NCBI RefSeq assembly: GCF_041260155.1
Contig: NC_091931.1
Coordinates: forward strand, 16,531,476-16,595,475
Direction of reading: 5' to 3'
DNA length: 64,000 nucleotides
Source of the DNA: Ptychodera flava
Taxonomy: Eukaryota; Hemichordata; Enteropneusta; Ptychoderidae
How positions within the stretch are numbered: the first letter of the stretch is position 1; every line of letters starts with the position of its first letter. A program made the translations under genes and the position numbers. Of this stretch, positions 35,101 through 46,475 are shown in pieces. A model generated the notes under the pieces. It did no database searches, was not told where the DNA came from, and saw only the letters and a list, made by a program, of their open reading frames with translations.

Positions 35101-38100
35101 GTTCCACGTCTGCAATATTAATGAAATGCAGTAATAGAAGATTTATCTTTGATAAGACAGAAAATATCCCTACATCTAAATTAGACCGATCAGGAAAAGA
35201 TATGTTTTTGTCATGCTACACACAGCGTTAGTTTGTTAACCGTTTTTCCTTTTTTGACCAATAGCGACAAAATAATAGACCTTTTCGCTCCTAGTTATAT
35301 GATAAAAGCACAACGCATCTTTACATATTTGATATTTGCTTTTTAAATGGAGTATTACAACCAAAATACATTATTGGAAGATTTTGTCTTACCATCCACA
35401 TTGATTGTGAAGGTACAGTCTGCCGTGTTAGAACGGTCATCTTGAAAAGTGTAGGTGACGTTTGTCGATCCGATGGCAAAGTTATCACCGGAAGTATGAG
35501 TTGCAGACGATGTTGGTGTCAGTCCGGAATTATCAGTTGCTATAGCAGCAGTCCAGGTGATACTGGCTGTAGGTAGTCCTGCATCGGTGTTTTGTGTGAC
35601 GTCACTCGGACAGGTTGGCACGGGAGGTTCCACGTCTACGATATCCGTTGTGATGGAGTAATAGAAGATTAATCGTTTGATAAGACAAACAATATCCCTA
35701 CATCTACATTAGGCCGAACAGATACAGATATGCTTATGACATGCTACACTCAAAGATAGAATTTAAACCTTTTGTAAGTTTTGAATTAGCGACCAAACCA
35801 GAGAGTTTTTCGCTCCTGATTTATGATAAAAAGCACAACGCATCTTTATATATTTGATATTTGCTTTTTAAATAGGGTATTACAACAAAAATACATTATT
35901 GGAAGTTTTTGACTTACCATCCACAGTGACTGTAAAGGTACACTCTGCACTGTTAGAACTGTCATCTTGAAAAGTGTAGGTGACGTTTGTCGATCCGATG
36001 GCATAGTTATCACCGGAAGTATGAGTTGCAGACGATGTTGGTGTCAGTCCGGAATTATCAGTTGCTATAGCAGCAGTCCAGGTGATACTTGCTGTAGGTA
36101 GTCCTGCATCGGTGTTTTGTGTGACGTCACTCGGACAGGTAGGTACTGGAGGTTCCATGTCTACAATATTCATAGTAAAGGATGAATAGCAGATTAATCA
36201 TATGATAGGACAAAAAATATCCCTACATCTACATTAGGCCGTTCAGGAACAGATATGATTTTGTCATTCTACACACAACGTTAGTATTTTCAGCCTTTTC
36301 TCATTTTTGACCGATGGGGACCACCCATAAATCTGTTCGCTCAGGTGTATATGATAAAACCACAGCGCAGTTTAAGATATTTGATATTTACAGTTTAAAG
36401 AGGATACAAACTAGAAGAATACATTATGGAAGACTTTTTGTCTTACCATCCACAGTGATTGTAAAGGTACACTCTGCCGTGTTAGAACTGTCATCTTGAA
36501 AAGTGTAGGTGACGTTTGTCGATCCGATGGCAAAGTTATCACCGGAAGTATGAGTTGCAGACGATGTTGGTGTCAGTCCGGAATTATCAGTTGCTATAGC
36601 AGCAGTCCAGGTGACACTGGCTGTAGGTAGTCCTGCATCGGTGTTTTGTATGACGTCACTCGGACAGGTTGGTACTGGAGGTTCCACGTCTGCAATATTA
36701 ATGGAATGCAGTAATAGAAGATTTATCGTTGATAGGACAGAAAATATCCCTACATCTACATTAGGCCGTTCAGGAACAGATATGATTTTGTCATGCTACA
36801 CAAAACGTTAGTATTTTAACCCTTTTCCTTTTTTGACCCATAGCGACCAAATTATAGACCTTTTGCTCCGGATTATATGATAAGACCACAACGCATGTTT
36901 ATATATTTGATATTCGCTCTTTCAATTGGGTACAAAAAATGACAACACAAATACATCGTTGGCGGTTTTTTGTCTTACCATCAACAGTTATTGTAAAGGT
37001 ACACTCTGCCGTGTTAGAACTGTCATCTTGAAAAGTGTAGGTGACGTTTGTCGATCCGATGACAAAGTTATCACCGGAAGTATGAGTTGCAGACGATGTT
37101 GGTGTCAGTCCGGAATTATCAGTTGCTATAGCAGCAGTCCAGGTGACACTGGCTGTAGGTAGTCCTGCATCGGTGTTTTGTGTGACGTCACTCGGACATG
37201 TCGGTACTGGAGGTTCCACGTCTGAAGTACAGTGAAATGAACACTTTTTACTGGTCATACACAGAGTTGATACTTTCAGACAATTAGCAACAAATTACCA
37301 ACCAATCAAAATCCTCGCATTATAATTGTTATCTAAAAGTTATTTGTCATTCCTCCGATGAGTGGAACTGGCGTTAAAAGTTTGGGTAAGATATTTTAGT
37401 TGTCGTCGTAGTCACACATGGAAATCATTGTATATGAAGACACAGAGTAACATCATAGACAGTCTATTGTACTCTGTAGATGAAGACGAAGTGACATGAT
37501 TGATCGTCATGATTTGGTACTCGTCTTTATTAACACGGATAACCAACAACTGTCTCTTCGCTGCGGTAACACCGCAGAATATACAATAGACATTGTTGAA
37601 ATATGAATTCTGGTCCCGATCGAGGTTATGCAAGGAGAACGTGAAACAGTATTTTACAAAAACATGATGAAAAGATATCTACAGTCACAACTTATTCTAT
37701 AAAGTGAAAACCGACAAATCTCACCGAAAACAGTAACCGTGAAGTTACAGTCCGCTACCAGTCCCTCAGGGTCCGTGAATGTGTAGGTGACGACAGTGTC
37801 GCCTATACTGAATACGTCTCCCGGGTCGTGTGAACTCGTTTCCGTGACGAAACCCGAATTATCGGTCGCATCGGGAGGGATGTACGTCACCGTGGCGTAA
37901 GGTTGACCCGGATCTGTTGACGTTGCAGATGGACTTGGGCAGCCTGGACTGATCACTGGATATTCAATATCTATCGACACAATAAAAAGTGATGTGTTTA
38001 TCATGGAACGCAATCGTGACATGATCGTATAATGACTATATCGTGTGATCTGATATGATATATGATATGCTATAGTATGGTATGTTATGGTATGGTATTG

Positions 38101-40941
38101 TTTTGGTATGGTATGGTATGGTATGGTATGGTATGGTATGGTATGGTATGGCGAGGAGTGGAATGTGTGCTATGGTTTTGGTATGGCTATGGTATGGTAT
38201 GGTTATGGTTATGTATGGCATGGTATGGCATGGCATGGTATGGTGTATATGGTATGGTGAGTTATTGAATGGTATGGTATGGTATGGTGTGGTATGGTAT
38301 GGTATGGCGTATATGGTATGGTGAGTTATTGAATGGTATGGTATGGTATGGTATGGCATGGTATGGTGTATATGGTATGGTGAGTTATTGAATGGTATGG
38401 TATGGTATGGTATGGTATGGTATGGTATGGTATGGTATGGTATGGTATGGTATGGTATGGTATAGTATGGCAAGGAGTGGAATGTGTGCTATGGTTTTGG
38501 TATATAATGGCTATGGTGTGGTTATGGTTATGGTTATGTATGGCATGGTATGGCATGGCATGGTATGGTGTATATGGTATGGTGAGTTATTGAATGGTAT
38601 GGTATGGTATGGTATGGTATGGTATGGTATGGTATGGTATGGTATGGTATGGTATGGTATGGTATGGTATGGTATGGTATGGCAAGGAGTGGAATGTGTG
38701 CTATGGTTTTGGTATGTCTATGGTTTGGTTATGGTTATGGTTATGTATGGCATGGTATGGATGGCATGGTATGGTGTATATGGTATGGTGAGTTATTGAA
38801 TGTATGGTATGGTATGGTATGGTATGGTATGGTATGGACGGTATGGTATGGCAAGGAGTGGAATGTGTGCTATGGTTTTGGTATTTTGTGATTTGATTTA
38901 CTCCATAGCAATATCACGCAATCTTAGAGTAATTCAGCGGACCCTTAACTTTAATCTCAGAGAAGATTTAAGAGCGAAGGATCTGTAGACTTGTGCTTCT
39001 TGTGGCATCGGTTGTCGCCAGCAATGGATGCGCTTTCCTCATAATGAGATGTTAACCCGTAGAATATATAACTTTAACTTGAGAAAAATCTTTTGAAAAG
39101 TTTGAATGAATCAAGTAGTACTGGGTAAAGATTTGTGACAATCAATCACAAATTGAGACTTTCTATAACAGAGACTTTAAAGTTTATTTCACTTTCACCT
39201 GTACAAATGCCCGCCACTTCTGAGAAACCACTGCTGCAATTTGACGAACACGTGAAGTTTCCAGGTGTGTTGGTGCACACCATTGGGCAGCTGGAAGGGG
39301 AAAGGCACTCGTTCACATCTGTAGATACAATTCATTAAAATTTTAACTTCATTTTATGATTCAATTCATTCAGTACATGTTTATATAGGCGAGATAACGT
39401 GGAAAGCGATGGCACATGGAGGGTAGACCCTTTAAATCTGCATTGATGTTACGGGGTCAGATTTGAGCAAAATGACGACAATAGGCAATAATTAAAGTCG
39501 AATACATACTCATCTATTATCCTTGCATGAGTACTTACATATTGATTTAGTTTGGATGATAACTTTTAAATTATAACCTTCCCTGGCGCGATAATACATC
39601 TTAACATTCAGATAAACATATGTCCGAGTCTCAGACTAAATTGGGATGATTTGATCATCAACTACCTAACGTCGTTTTGGTTTTATGTGACCGCAGGGCT
39701 TTGATTACAATTTACGTCCGCGATTTCCATTTCACACTGACTAAAGTCACTTTATATTGTCCAAGCCTTGATTTTAATAAGCCAGATTCACAAATGAACG
39801 GAGGAACACCACTTCGTGAATTCCTGTGTGTGAACTCCTATCGGAGTTATCCATTACAGTGATCTACAGTATACGGCCTACGGCGAAGCTCTCGCCTATA
39901 CGCAGTTCAAATAGACATGTCAGTCAGGAGGTCTAGTGCCACTGGGTATGGAGCCGGTCTCAAAAAATGTTACGACATCGGGGGAAGTGGACAGTTTAAT
40001 TTTTTTTCCGAAACCAGAAAGTGCGGTCAGCTTAACAATAAAGAGTAGATTTTGCTGCTGCTAACTTTACCAATTTAGGAGAAAACACTTCCTACACCAT
40101 GGGAATGAAAAGAGTTGAGCAAATTTCGTACCAAGTGTGCAGTCGTCTCCTCCTACGGTCTGGTTCCAACCTTCACAGCATTCGTAAATTCCCCCATTGT
40201 CGCAAACGTTTGTTCTGTCAGATTATGGAAATAATTCTTGGTAAGGTTTGACAAGATAAATATATGGTCGTTGAGTGCCATCACTCTGAGCCTGCAGTCA
40301 CTTCTGGTCAAAATCGTCAAGAGATGGAGCAACTTCGATTACAGATTTTGTGATTACAGTTCCAATTATCAAATAGATGTTTTGGAAGACACCTTAAGGA
40401 TGTCTCTCATTTTAATTTGATATTGATTCCTTGTAATTCTCGAATTTACCAAAGAGAAAATTATACTTTTAATACCGGAGGGGCCTGTGACATTAATTCT
40501 TTCAGATTATATATTCACCTGATTGCGCCGACACATCCAGTATGTGTGATCACAAAATTTTCGGTTTGGCAAGACTGATGCGGCCGAAAAAAATTGTGCT
40601 GTTTCAATAACCCGACCCATCCTATTTTTTACCTGCCGACCCTAAACTTTTTAGAGCTACGTAAACACAGAAGTAAAAAAGAAAGAAAAAAACCGTAAAA
40701 TCACACGTTCATTACCTTGCATTTGATTTTTGCTTGAACAAGGATGTCTTTTATGTTTTTATTCTTTTTATATGTGTGATACGTTTTTTCTGAAAATGTT
40801 ATGGCCGGTGTTTGATCGCCCTGAACCCCTGATCGCCCTGAACCCCTTAGAAAATGCATATTTAAAAATAAAAATATTTTGAAAAAAAAATCCCTTCCTG
40901 CCTACCTACCCTATTTTTGAAAACCATGTTATCGGAACAGT

Positions 40942-40989
<48 letters not shown>

Positions 40990-42002
40990 TTCATTCATTT
41001 ATTTATTGGCCTGAATAATGGGCCAACACTGACCAATTTTACAGATAACCACAATCCTAGGGGAAGTATCTTCACAAAGATTAGGAGGCCCCTATGAAAA
41101 TCCCATCGTTTTCGTAAATGATACTAGGCCTAATAGGGAGCTTCAGGTGTGCCAATACGGAACCAAAATAGGTGAATCAGTCGTTGAATTTTTGGAAAAC
41201 AGTTTTTTAATCGCCATTAAGCTACTTCTTCTGGTCCAAGATTTCATCTGTATGAGTGCAGTCTTAGCGACACAAACATGCTTTGAATGCTATGATGATG
41301 ATACGCAACCATTAACCGTTTTATTATTGCATTAAAATTGGGGAACCTCGTGAGTTAAATGATCCGTTAACGTTTCTTGAAGTAACACGCAAGAAATATC
41401 ATTTTAGAGGTGTTGTGATGTTATTTTGCGATTCATATTTGGTAGCCTGTCATGCATCAGATGCATTCAACAAAACTTTACAGGTATTTATTCTCTGACT
41501 TATCTCCTGAAGTTACCAATTTTTAATCAAAATTAGCCATGCTTTGATATTATTTTGTTGATTAAACATCAAATCTAAGAAACTACAAACGTCTTACACA
41601 TTTACCAATCACTTGTGACTCATTAAAACTCTACTTTATACGATGCGATTTCTAGACCAGTGTATTAAGAGAAACCATGCTGTTTATGGCTGACTGGAAT
41701 AGTGTCTGATGGGTATCGCGAAGACTGGAATAAAACAGACACCTCATTTCATTTACTTTAGACAGGTTAATGATACAAAACGTTTCATTGCTCAAGTAAC
41801 TAAAATATACCAAGTGATCCCGCCATAATCTCTCATATTATAAATGTACAGCATCTCACACATCACGCTTGCCTAGGAGTTCTGACATGCAACAAAAACC
41901 GACAAATACTGTTACTTACCCGTTGGGGTCCAGAGCGGACAAAACATGGCCTACGTAGAGGCAGAAGCAGTATATAATAACCTTACATATTGAAGTGGCC
42001 AT
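19782..42002 (-). CDS. Type I membrane protein with 20 HYR domains, complete, 25 exons
   Basis: Coding exons in order: 42002-41920 (signal peptide), 40214-40132 (EMI/EGF-like piece), 39318-39199 (EGF-like); HYR1-20 at 37970-37725, 37221-36979, 36689-36447, 36160-35918, 35635-35393, 35109-34867, 34592-34350, 32453-32211, 31935-31693, 31415-31173, 30916-30674, 30396-30154, 29863-29621, 29362-29120, 28845-28603, 28085-27843, 27386-27144, 26753-26514, 25725-25483, 25090-24857; 24235-24127 (transmembrane); 20175-19782 (tail). The total is 5640 nt, 1879 residues, with every phase consistent and no internal stop. HYR domains are Ig-like adhesion modules with two cysteines (here TCPSDVTQ and AECTFTITV). 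Most repeats carry one NVT glycosylation sequon. The expected role is a cell-surface adhesion or recognition receptor; the ligand is unknown. I know no named orthologue with this exact architecture. Confidence 0.93.
20250..23965. mobile_element. Harbinger-like element, older copy, split by a TTAA element
   Basis: It lies in the HYR gene intron between the transmembrane and tail exons. The ends GGCTGCATTCACAAATAC (20250) and, inverted, GACTGCATTCACAAATAC (to 23965) form the terminal repeat. Internal stretches align in the same order with the copy at 32530-34142: GGGGACTTGAA...GTTTGCT near 20304, ACACAATATTCAG near 20858, AAACTGAGCAAAAATATTGTC near 23516, ATATGGCTCTACAAACTGCTG near 23640 and TAAATATTTGGCCATATG near 23794. 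Its flanks do not show a clean target duplication, consistent with greater age. No transposase ORF is recognised. Confidence 0.75.
20970..23476. mobile_element. 2.5-kb TTAA-type (piggyBac-like) insertion inside the Harbinger-like element
   Basis: Flanked by TTAA at 20966-20969 and 23477-23480. The ends AGCCCCAACTCCCGTA and, inverted, ACCGGTAACTCTCGGTA share AACTCxCG. A perfect 20-bp palindrome at 23447-23466 (CTCGGTAGGGCCCTACCGAG) sits near the right end. The sister element at 32530 has an uninterrupted match to the joined flanks (CAGCTTAATGTGCTATAG here, TAGCTCAACATTCTGTAG there), which supports insertion here. No long ORF resembling a piggyBac transposase is visible, so it is probably non-autonomous. 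Confidence 0.68.
24127..24235 (-). CDS. Transmembrane exon of the HYR receptor
   Basis: 35 codons plus split ends. After DVSDDSSLATAG comes an Ala/Leu/Val-rich stretch of about 25 residues (IAATAIAALALVALLVAAAL) ending in LLYKR, a stop-transfer signal placing the N-terminal HYR region outside the cell. Borders are ACAG/AT and GAG/GTGAG, with phases joining the last HYR exon and the tail exon. Confidence 0.92.
24857..28085 (-). CDS. Membrane-proximal, diverged HYR exons (HYR16-20)
   Basis: Five exons: 28085-27843, 27386-27144, 26753-26514, 25725-25483 and 25090-24857. Each has phase 1-1 and encodes one HYR domain. They are more diverged than HYR2-14, with irregular spacing (626-1031 bp). HYR20 starts DAEPPAVDCPDDIVV and HYR18 DDESPVPSCPGDIT; both lack the common TSSATHTSGDN core found in the array. 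They look like the older part of the domain set. Confidence 0.9.
25801..25885. mobile_element. 85-bp TTAA-type MITE
   Basis: Flanked by TTAA at 25797-25800 and 25886-25889. The ends CCCTTTCACCCCCA and, inverted, CCCTATCACCACCA match at 11 of 14 positions. The right TTAA is shared with the next repeat, which starts AGGGAGTGGGTCGTCGGAA at 25890 and resembles the left end of the MITE at 47856. Confidence 0.65.
28603..37221 (-). repeat. Tandem exon-intron array of HYR units, period about 0.52 kb
   Basis: HYR2-HYR14 (exons ending at 36979, 36447, 35918, 35393, 34867, 34350, 32211, 31693, 31173, 30674, 30154, 29621 and 29120) are near-identical 243-bp exons spaced 499-533 bp apart. The one larger gap (32211 to 34350) drops to 523 bp when the 1616-bp Harbinger-like insertion and its duplication are removed. 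HYR15 (28603) is 517 bp further and slightly more diverged. The introns are also duplicated, in at least three types. Each unit encodes about 81 residues, and any number can be spliced in or out without a frame change. Confidence 0.93.
32530..34142. mobile_element. 1.6-kb Harbinger-like non-autonomous element with TTA target duplication
   Basis: It lies in the intron between HYR7 and HYR8. The ends GGCCGCGTTCAAAAAAA (32530) and, inverted, GGCCGCGTTCAAAAAAAAA (to 34142) are followed inwards by long G/C runs. TTA is present on both sides (32527-32529, 34143-34145), the 3-bp target typical of PIF/Harbinger elements. The interior has no transposase-like ORF. It shares its whole length with the older copy at 20250-23965, except for the TTAA element inserted there. 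Confidence 0.85.
38051..38885. repeat. TATGG pentamer array with higher-order structure
   Basis: Long runs of TATGG are interrupted by recurring longer segments: GGAGTGGAATGTGTGCTATG (near 38154, 38473, 38685 and 38857) and GGTGAGTTATTGAATG (near 38245, 38319, 38376, 38580 and 38786). The array therefore has a 200-300 bp higher-order unit. It lies in the intron between the EGF exon and HYR1. Open frames in it are repeat artefacts. Confidence 0.92.
39199..39318 (-). CDS. EGF-like exon of the HYR receptor
   Basis: 120 bp, phase 1-1, encoding DVNECLSPSSCPMVCTNTPG and then NFTCSSNCSSGFSEVAGICT. The start DVNEC, the spaced cysteines and the N in TPGNFTC are those of a calcium-binding EGF domain, although the pattern is compact. 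Contains an NFT sequon. Confidence 0.88.
40132..40214 (-). CDS. EMI/EGF-like exon of the HYR receptor
   Basis: 83 bp linking a phase-2 donor upstream to a phase-1 acceptor downstream. It encodes TNVCDNGGIYECCEGWNQTV, then GGDDCTL. The YxCCxGW motif is the end of EMI-type domains, but only this piece is present, so the domain assignment is tentative. Acceptor CTGACAG, donor GTACGA. Confidence 0.8.
40943..41007. repeat. TTTA microsatellite
   Basis: About 15 units of TTTA/TTCA in the first large intron of the HYR gene. The rest of 39319-40131 and 40215-41919 shows nothing recognisable. Confidence 0.9.
41920..42002 (-). CDS. First coding exon of the HYR receptor: start codon and signal peptide
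   Basis: The ATG at 42002-42000 gives MATSICKVIIYCFCLYVGHV followed by LSALDPNG, a short n-region, hydrophobic core and likely cleavage after VLS. The exon ends phase 2 (donor GTAAGT), which fits the phase-2 start of the next exon. This frame agreement supports both the start and the second exon. Confidence 0.88.
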
Positions 42003-42180
42003 CTTGCTATCAGTATATCAGAAACTTGTTCACTGTTTCGAAACACCCAGTATTGTTGACCCCGTGTAAGATTCCTAGGGTCTCTGTCCTGCAGAACTCC
42101 CGTCCGTTGGTTGAGTTTCGGTGACTTGGTTCTACGTAACCGTCCAGCAAACTTTCGAACTCCGGTTTGGTTATAATTCC

Positions 42181-42187
42181 ATATATA
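42181..42187 (-). promoter_or_regulatory. Possible TATA box for the HYR receptor gene
   Basis: On the minus strand TATATAT lies about 180 bp upstream of the start codon, which would leave a 5' UTR of about 150 nt. It is a short AT-rich match in AT-rich DNA. Confidence 0.3.
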
Positions 42188-43244
42188 CCGATAAAAAATG
42201 CTTACAGGTTGTCGGTATCTGAAGGTACGGTCAATTCGCCAACGGCCTTTTCCCGGTTTTTCCCGCCGACGATTTCATTGGAACGTACGGGAATGGGACA
42301 CAGGAGCCGTTGTTTCCTGTTAAAAAATTCGTTGATGTGAGAAGACCCCTAGGTGTATACGTTACGTTGCGTTGGTCAGAATACGGATGGAATTGTCGTT
42401 GTCGGAGTTTGTGAATTTTCCTTTACGTGAGGTATTCTACGTTGACAAATCACTTTGAAATACCGTAATGAGACCATTGCCACGTCCACATAAAGTCTTC
42501 AATTATATTTACTTCCATTACTATGACAAACCTGGTGACGTCGCCCTTCAGGTGTTCACTACTAACGTATCGGAGTTCTAATTTGTTTATTTTACTTTCG
42601 AACCATTTTTGTATTTTGACTCAATTAAGGCGCACAACAATTGACAAACTTTACAACACTTTCAGCGATTGAATGTAAGATTGCAAAAGAGAGTCACGGT
42701 TGCTAATGGTAATTGCAAACACATTTTCAATAAAAACAAGAAAACTGTTACCCGTTTCCCCTCGAGCTCTCTGCATTTCGGCCAACAAATGAACTTCAAA
42801 GACCATCGCATTCTCTACAGCGTTTTCCCATGTTACCGTGGACAGGTTTACAAAGTGCTTTTGAATAAAACTGTTGACTTTGACGAAAAATTGGATGTAT
42901 ATACTGTAGCGGGCCTTTTCTCAGTGGGTGTGCTGTGTTTGTTCTCGTGTAGTATCAAAACAGTGTCGCGTTGGCAGCACGTATGAGGCAACGGCGAGAA
43001 CCAGTTTGCCGTGCAACAAATGTCCAGTGTGGGAACCAGTGACCTAGAATCCTTCTATAGCGTAGCAAAAAAAATCTCCGTTTCACACAGAGTTCTTAAA
43101 TGGAAGGAAGGCACAAAGCTTTACTGAACCAGAGACAAAATAATGTTCCTATGATTTTCCTGGCAAAGTAATAGAGACTGTGAGCGAGTTTTCGCGAATC
43201 ATACCATACCAAATAATTTTATGAATGCCGAGTAACTACTTTTT

Positions 43245-43246
<2 letters not shown>

Positions 43247-43284
<38 letters not shown>
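43247..43284. repeat. GA microsatellite
   Basis: Uninterrupted GA dinucleotide run of 38 bp. Confidence 0.95.
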
Positions 43285-43289
<5 letters not shown>

Positions 43290-46283
43290 TAGCATTGCCT
43301 TTCCCTTGAATGAAACAAAGACAGTTGCTATAGTGAATTGTTTAATCCAAAGATACCTTCCGATATTTTTGCAGCATAGACAGTCCAACTTAATTGTTTC
43401 CTACCAGGACAGAGTTGAACCTGTAACGGGCAAAAATGCGATGAAAGTTAGGGCAACTGGTTATGGCCAATATTCAAGTGGTCGATACTCCCTGTACATA
43501 TAGTCAAATTTATATTGACATCGCATTACTTAAATTGTCAAAGGTAGAACTGAACAACACAGAGACAGATGATTATACAAAGTGAAATCTATGCATTTAA
43601 TATGCGGGAATAGAACGAGAAAATATAAAAAAGAACAAAAGTGTAGAATTAGTATACGTACAGAGACTAAAGATATGACTTAATGTTTCAGCTTTTTCCG
43701 TTTACTTTGTCGCCATGTTTTAGCCTCGTTAGTTTGACGACACATTTGACATCACTGTACCGTCCGATGGCGCTGTACTGTGATATGAGTGACTACATTA
43801 TACACCTGTCATCTAGGGAAAATCGCCTTGCACTTCAAAACAAACCACTATCTTCAGGAGATGGAATTCATGGTTACCGGAAAGGGGTTGAATAAATTTA
43901 TTGAGAAATGATGTGATGAAAACGATTCAGGTGATTTGCAGATTCCGGCAAAAAAGCAGAAGCAGCGAGTACGAGGAACGATTTATTTATACGGCGTGGC
44001 CGTAGCTGTAACCTTTGTTGGGTATTTTCCATTACTCGTGCTGCCGTTTGTGAAAAACAGTTTCTTGCTCTGCCCTCAAAATCATGTCAAAATGACTTGT
44101 GTTCTGCCTGTCAACACGGCATGTACGTATAGTGTCTAGTGTTATTGCCGACAGTTGACGTTTTGGCCAGTCTGGAGTTCATAAGTCGACACAACATAGC
44201 TGTATTTCAGAAAACTTCAGGGAGTAGAACAGGGGGTGTATTTGCTTTGCAGAACACAAATTGTGGTATTATCGAAAGTTACTGCAATTGACTCGGATTT
44301 TTTTTATCTTTAATGTTCCTTTATTGCAGTTATTTCAAACAATGAAATTTACACATCTCTAGAAAAGTAAAAGTACATTTCTAGTAAAAAAGTCTACTTA
44401 TGAGATTCTGTTTATGGCTCAAGAATTCGGAGAATTTCACCCCATTTTTCCATGTTTTCTGACAATACCCTTTCTTTTAGCAATGTACAATTCAATTCTT
44501 TGTATGTTGCTTACAAATGCTATTGATCAGTTAACGTATCATAATAGTCATCATAACTAACTATATATCTGACTGTGTTTGCAACGATTGACGAAAGTAT
44601 TAGCAATGCTTCAACCATTACTAGATTTGTACTTGATGGAAGCCAGAAACTGCCCTCTTGCGTTGGCATTTGGCGATTTTTCAGCGACTTGTTGACTAGA
44701 GACTTTTTTCTTAGCCCTTGTCATTCGTGGTCGTCAAAACTAATCTCACGCCTATAACAGTTGCGAAAACCAGGATTTGTTGAACTTGAAAATGGATCCA
44801 TAGATGGTTGCATGATGGATGGATGAAAATAAATCGATGAATGGTCAATGAATGTATGTATTTGTAGATAGAAAATTCTGAGTACTGGAAGAGTTGATGA
44901 ATGGAGGTCGAATATGGCTTGTTTGAAGAATGGAATAAACCGTTGAGTCCCAGAACGGTGTCGGCAGCAGCCAATGACCGAAAGTAACTTACACTGACCA
45001 CAGTTTCTGTTCGAGGTCAGCAATGATTGAAACCTTGATACATTAACTAGTCTTGCCAGCCTACATTGATACGTTTAACTGATTTTCACCCTCTTACATT
45101 TCTCTGTATGGACGTCTGGTCTGAACACTTCTCGAATGATTACAGGGCTGAGTTCGTGGTGAACCTTCCTTGCAGTTTAAAATTAAGTTTGACAAAAATG
45201 ATCGGTCATAGGGTCGATGACTCGCGTTATAGTAAATGCGTCGGTCTAGTTCTCTTCACGTTACCGTATCGTACCAATGCTGGTTATGAGGTGTAACCGA
45301 GGTCGCTAGAAATAATACAGAACGGACTTCAAAAGGCTGACGCCGTTTCCAAAATAATCTTTAGATTCGGTTCTTTGACAGTACGAGAACTTCATATCTT
45401 TTGTACAGATGTGGACGTGCCACTTTGGGCGAATTTATCACATCTCGTGATTTTTTAGTGAAACTTTTTTTTTTAATTTTCTCTGCGCTCTATCAACGTT
45501 GTGCTAAAATTCAGGACATTTTCGCTGCGACGAAGTTTCTCGATTTTGACATCTACGATCATTTTTCACCCATTTATTTTCGTGTTTTATGTTTTACCAC
45601 ACACGTAAGAAGGAAATCGACCTCCCTTGCCTTGCATACAGATTCCCTGTCACCAGGCGCCAATCTTGCAAATTTTAATTACCCTATACTGAAAGCTTTT
45701 CACATCCCCATTTTTTTTCAAGGTCTCGACTCTAACAATTTTGAGGTTACCGTCAGATGCTGTCTGTACCGCTGTCGTCACCCTGAAATACAACTTTCCC
45801 AAAGAATGGTGCATCGAAAGTTTTACGGGCCCGATACTGCTTGTGATTGTATAATCGGCTTGTTTTCGTGCTTACAACGTGGCTTGAAGTACCACGGGTG
45901 AAAGACTTAAACATCTCGGCAGCCCATGTAAAGACAACCTTACTATAGATGCAATAAGGTCTGGGTGACAATCTCACTGAAATGCTAGTATTAAGGTAGG
46001 TCTGTAAGACTTGTTTTCTTTGCAAAAGGCCTTTAATAAGTTGTGCCAACTTTACGTTCAGTTTCTGATACCTGCAATAAGATTACTTTGAAGAAAGTAA
46101 AGATAACAAAGACATGCAGTTTAGTTTTAATTGGTTTTAAGTACATTCTTAAGAATGATTCTCACTGCAATACCTCTATTCACGGTCCCCCACTGACGAG
46201 AATTTGTCCTATCCAGTATTACTCTCTATATATCTGTCGATGTGTCTCTATCTATATACATGCATCTATCTGTCTTTCTCTAC

Positions 46284-46413
46284 CTTCCTACCTACCTAGA
46301 TCTACCTACCTACCTACCTACCTACCTACCTACCCACCAGCCAATCTATCTATCTATCTATCTATCTACCTACCTACCTACCTATCTATCTATCTATCTA
46401 TTTATCTAATATC

Positions 46414-46444
<31 letters not shown>

Positions 46445-46475
46445 CTATCTGTCTGTCTGTCTGTCTGTCTGTCTC
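46284..46475. repeat. CTAC / CTAT / CTGT tetranucleotide array
   Basis: Successive blocks of CTAC, CTAT and CTGT units. It forces a long Tyr/Leu/Ser/Ile-rich open frame that is not a gene. Confidence 0.92.

Noticed and set aside
38036..38988. Frames rich in WYGMV or IPYHT
   Set aside because: Translations of the TATGG array in all frames.
45401..45901. 166-codon plus-strand frame
   Set aside because: No domain, no clear splice sites, no ATG context or neighbours supporting a gene.
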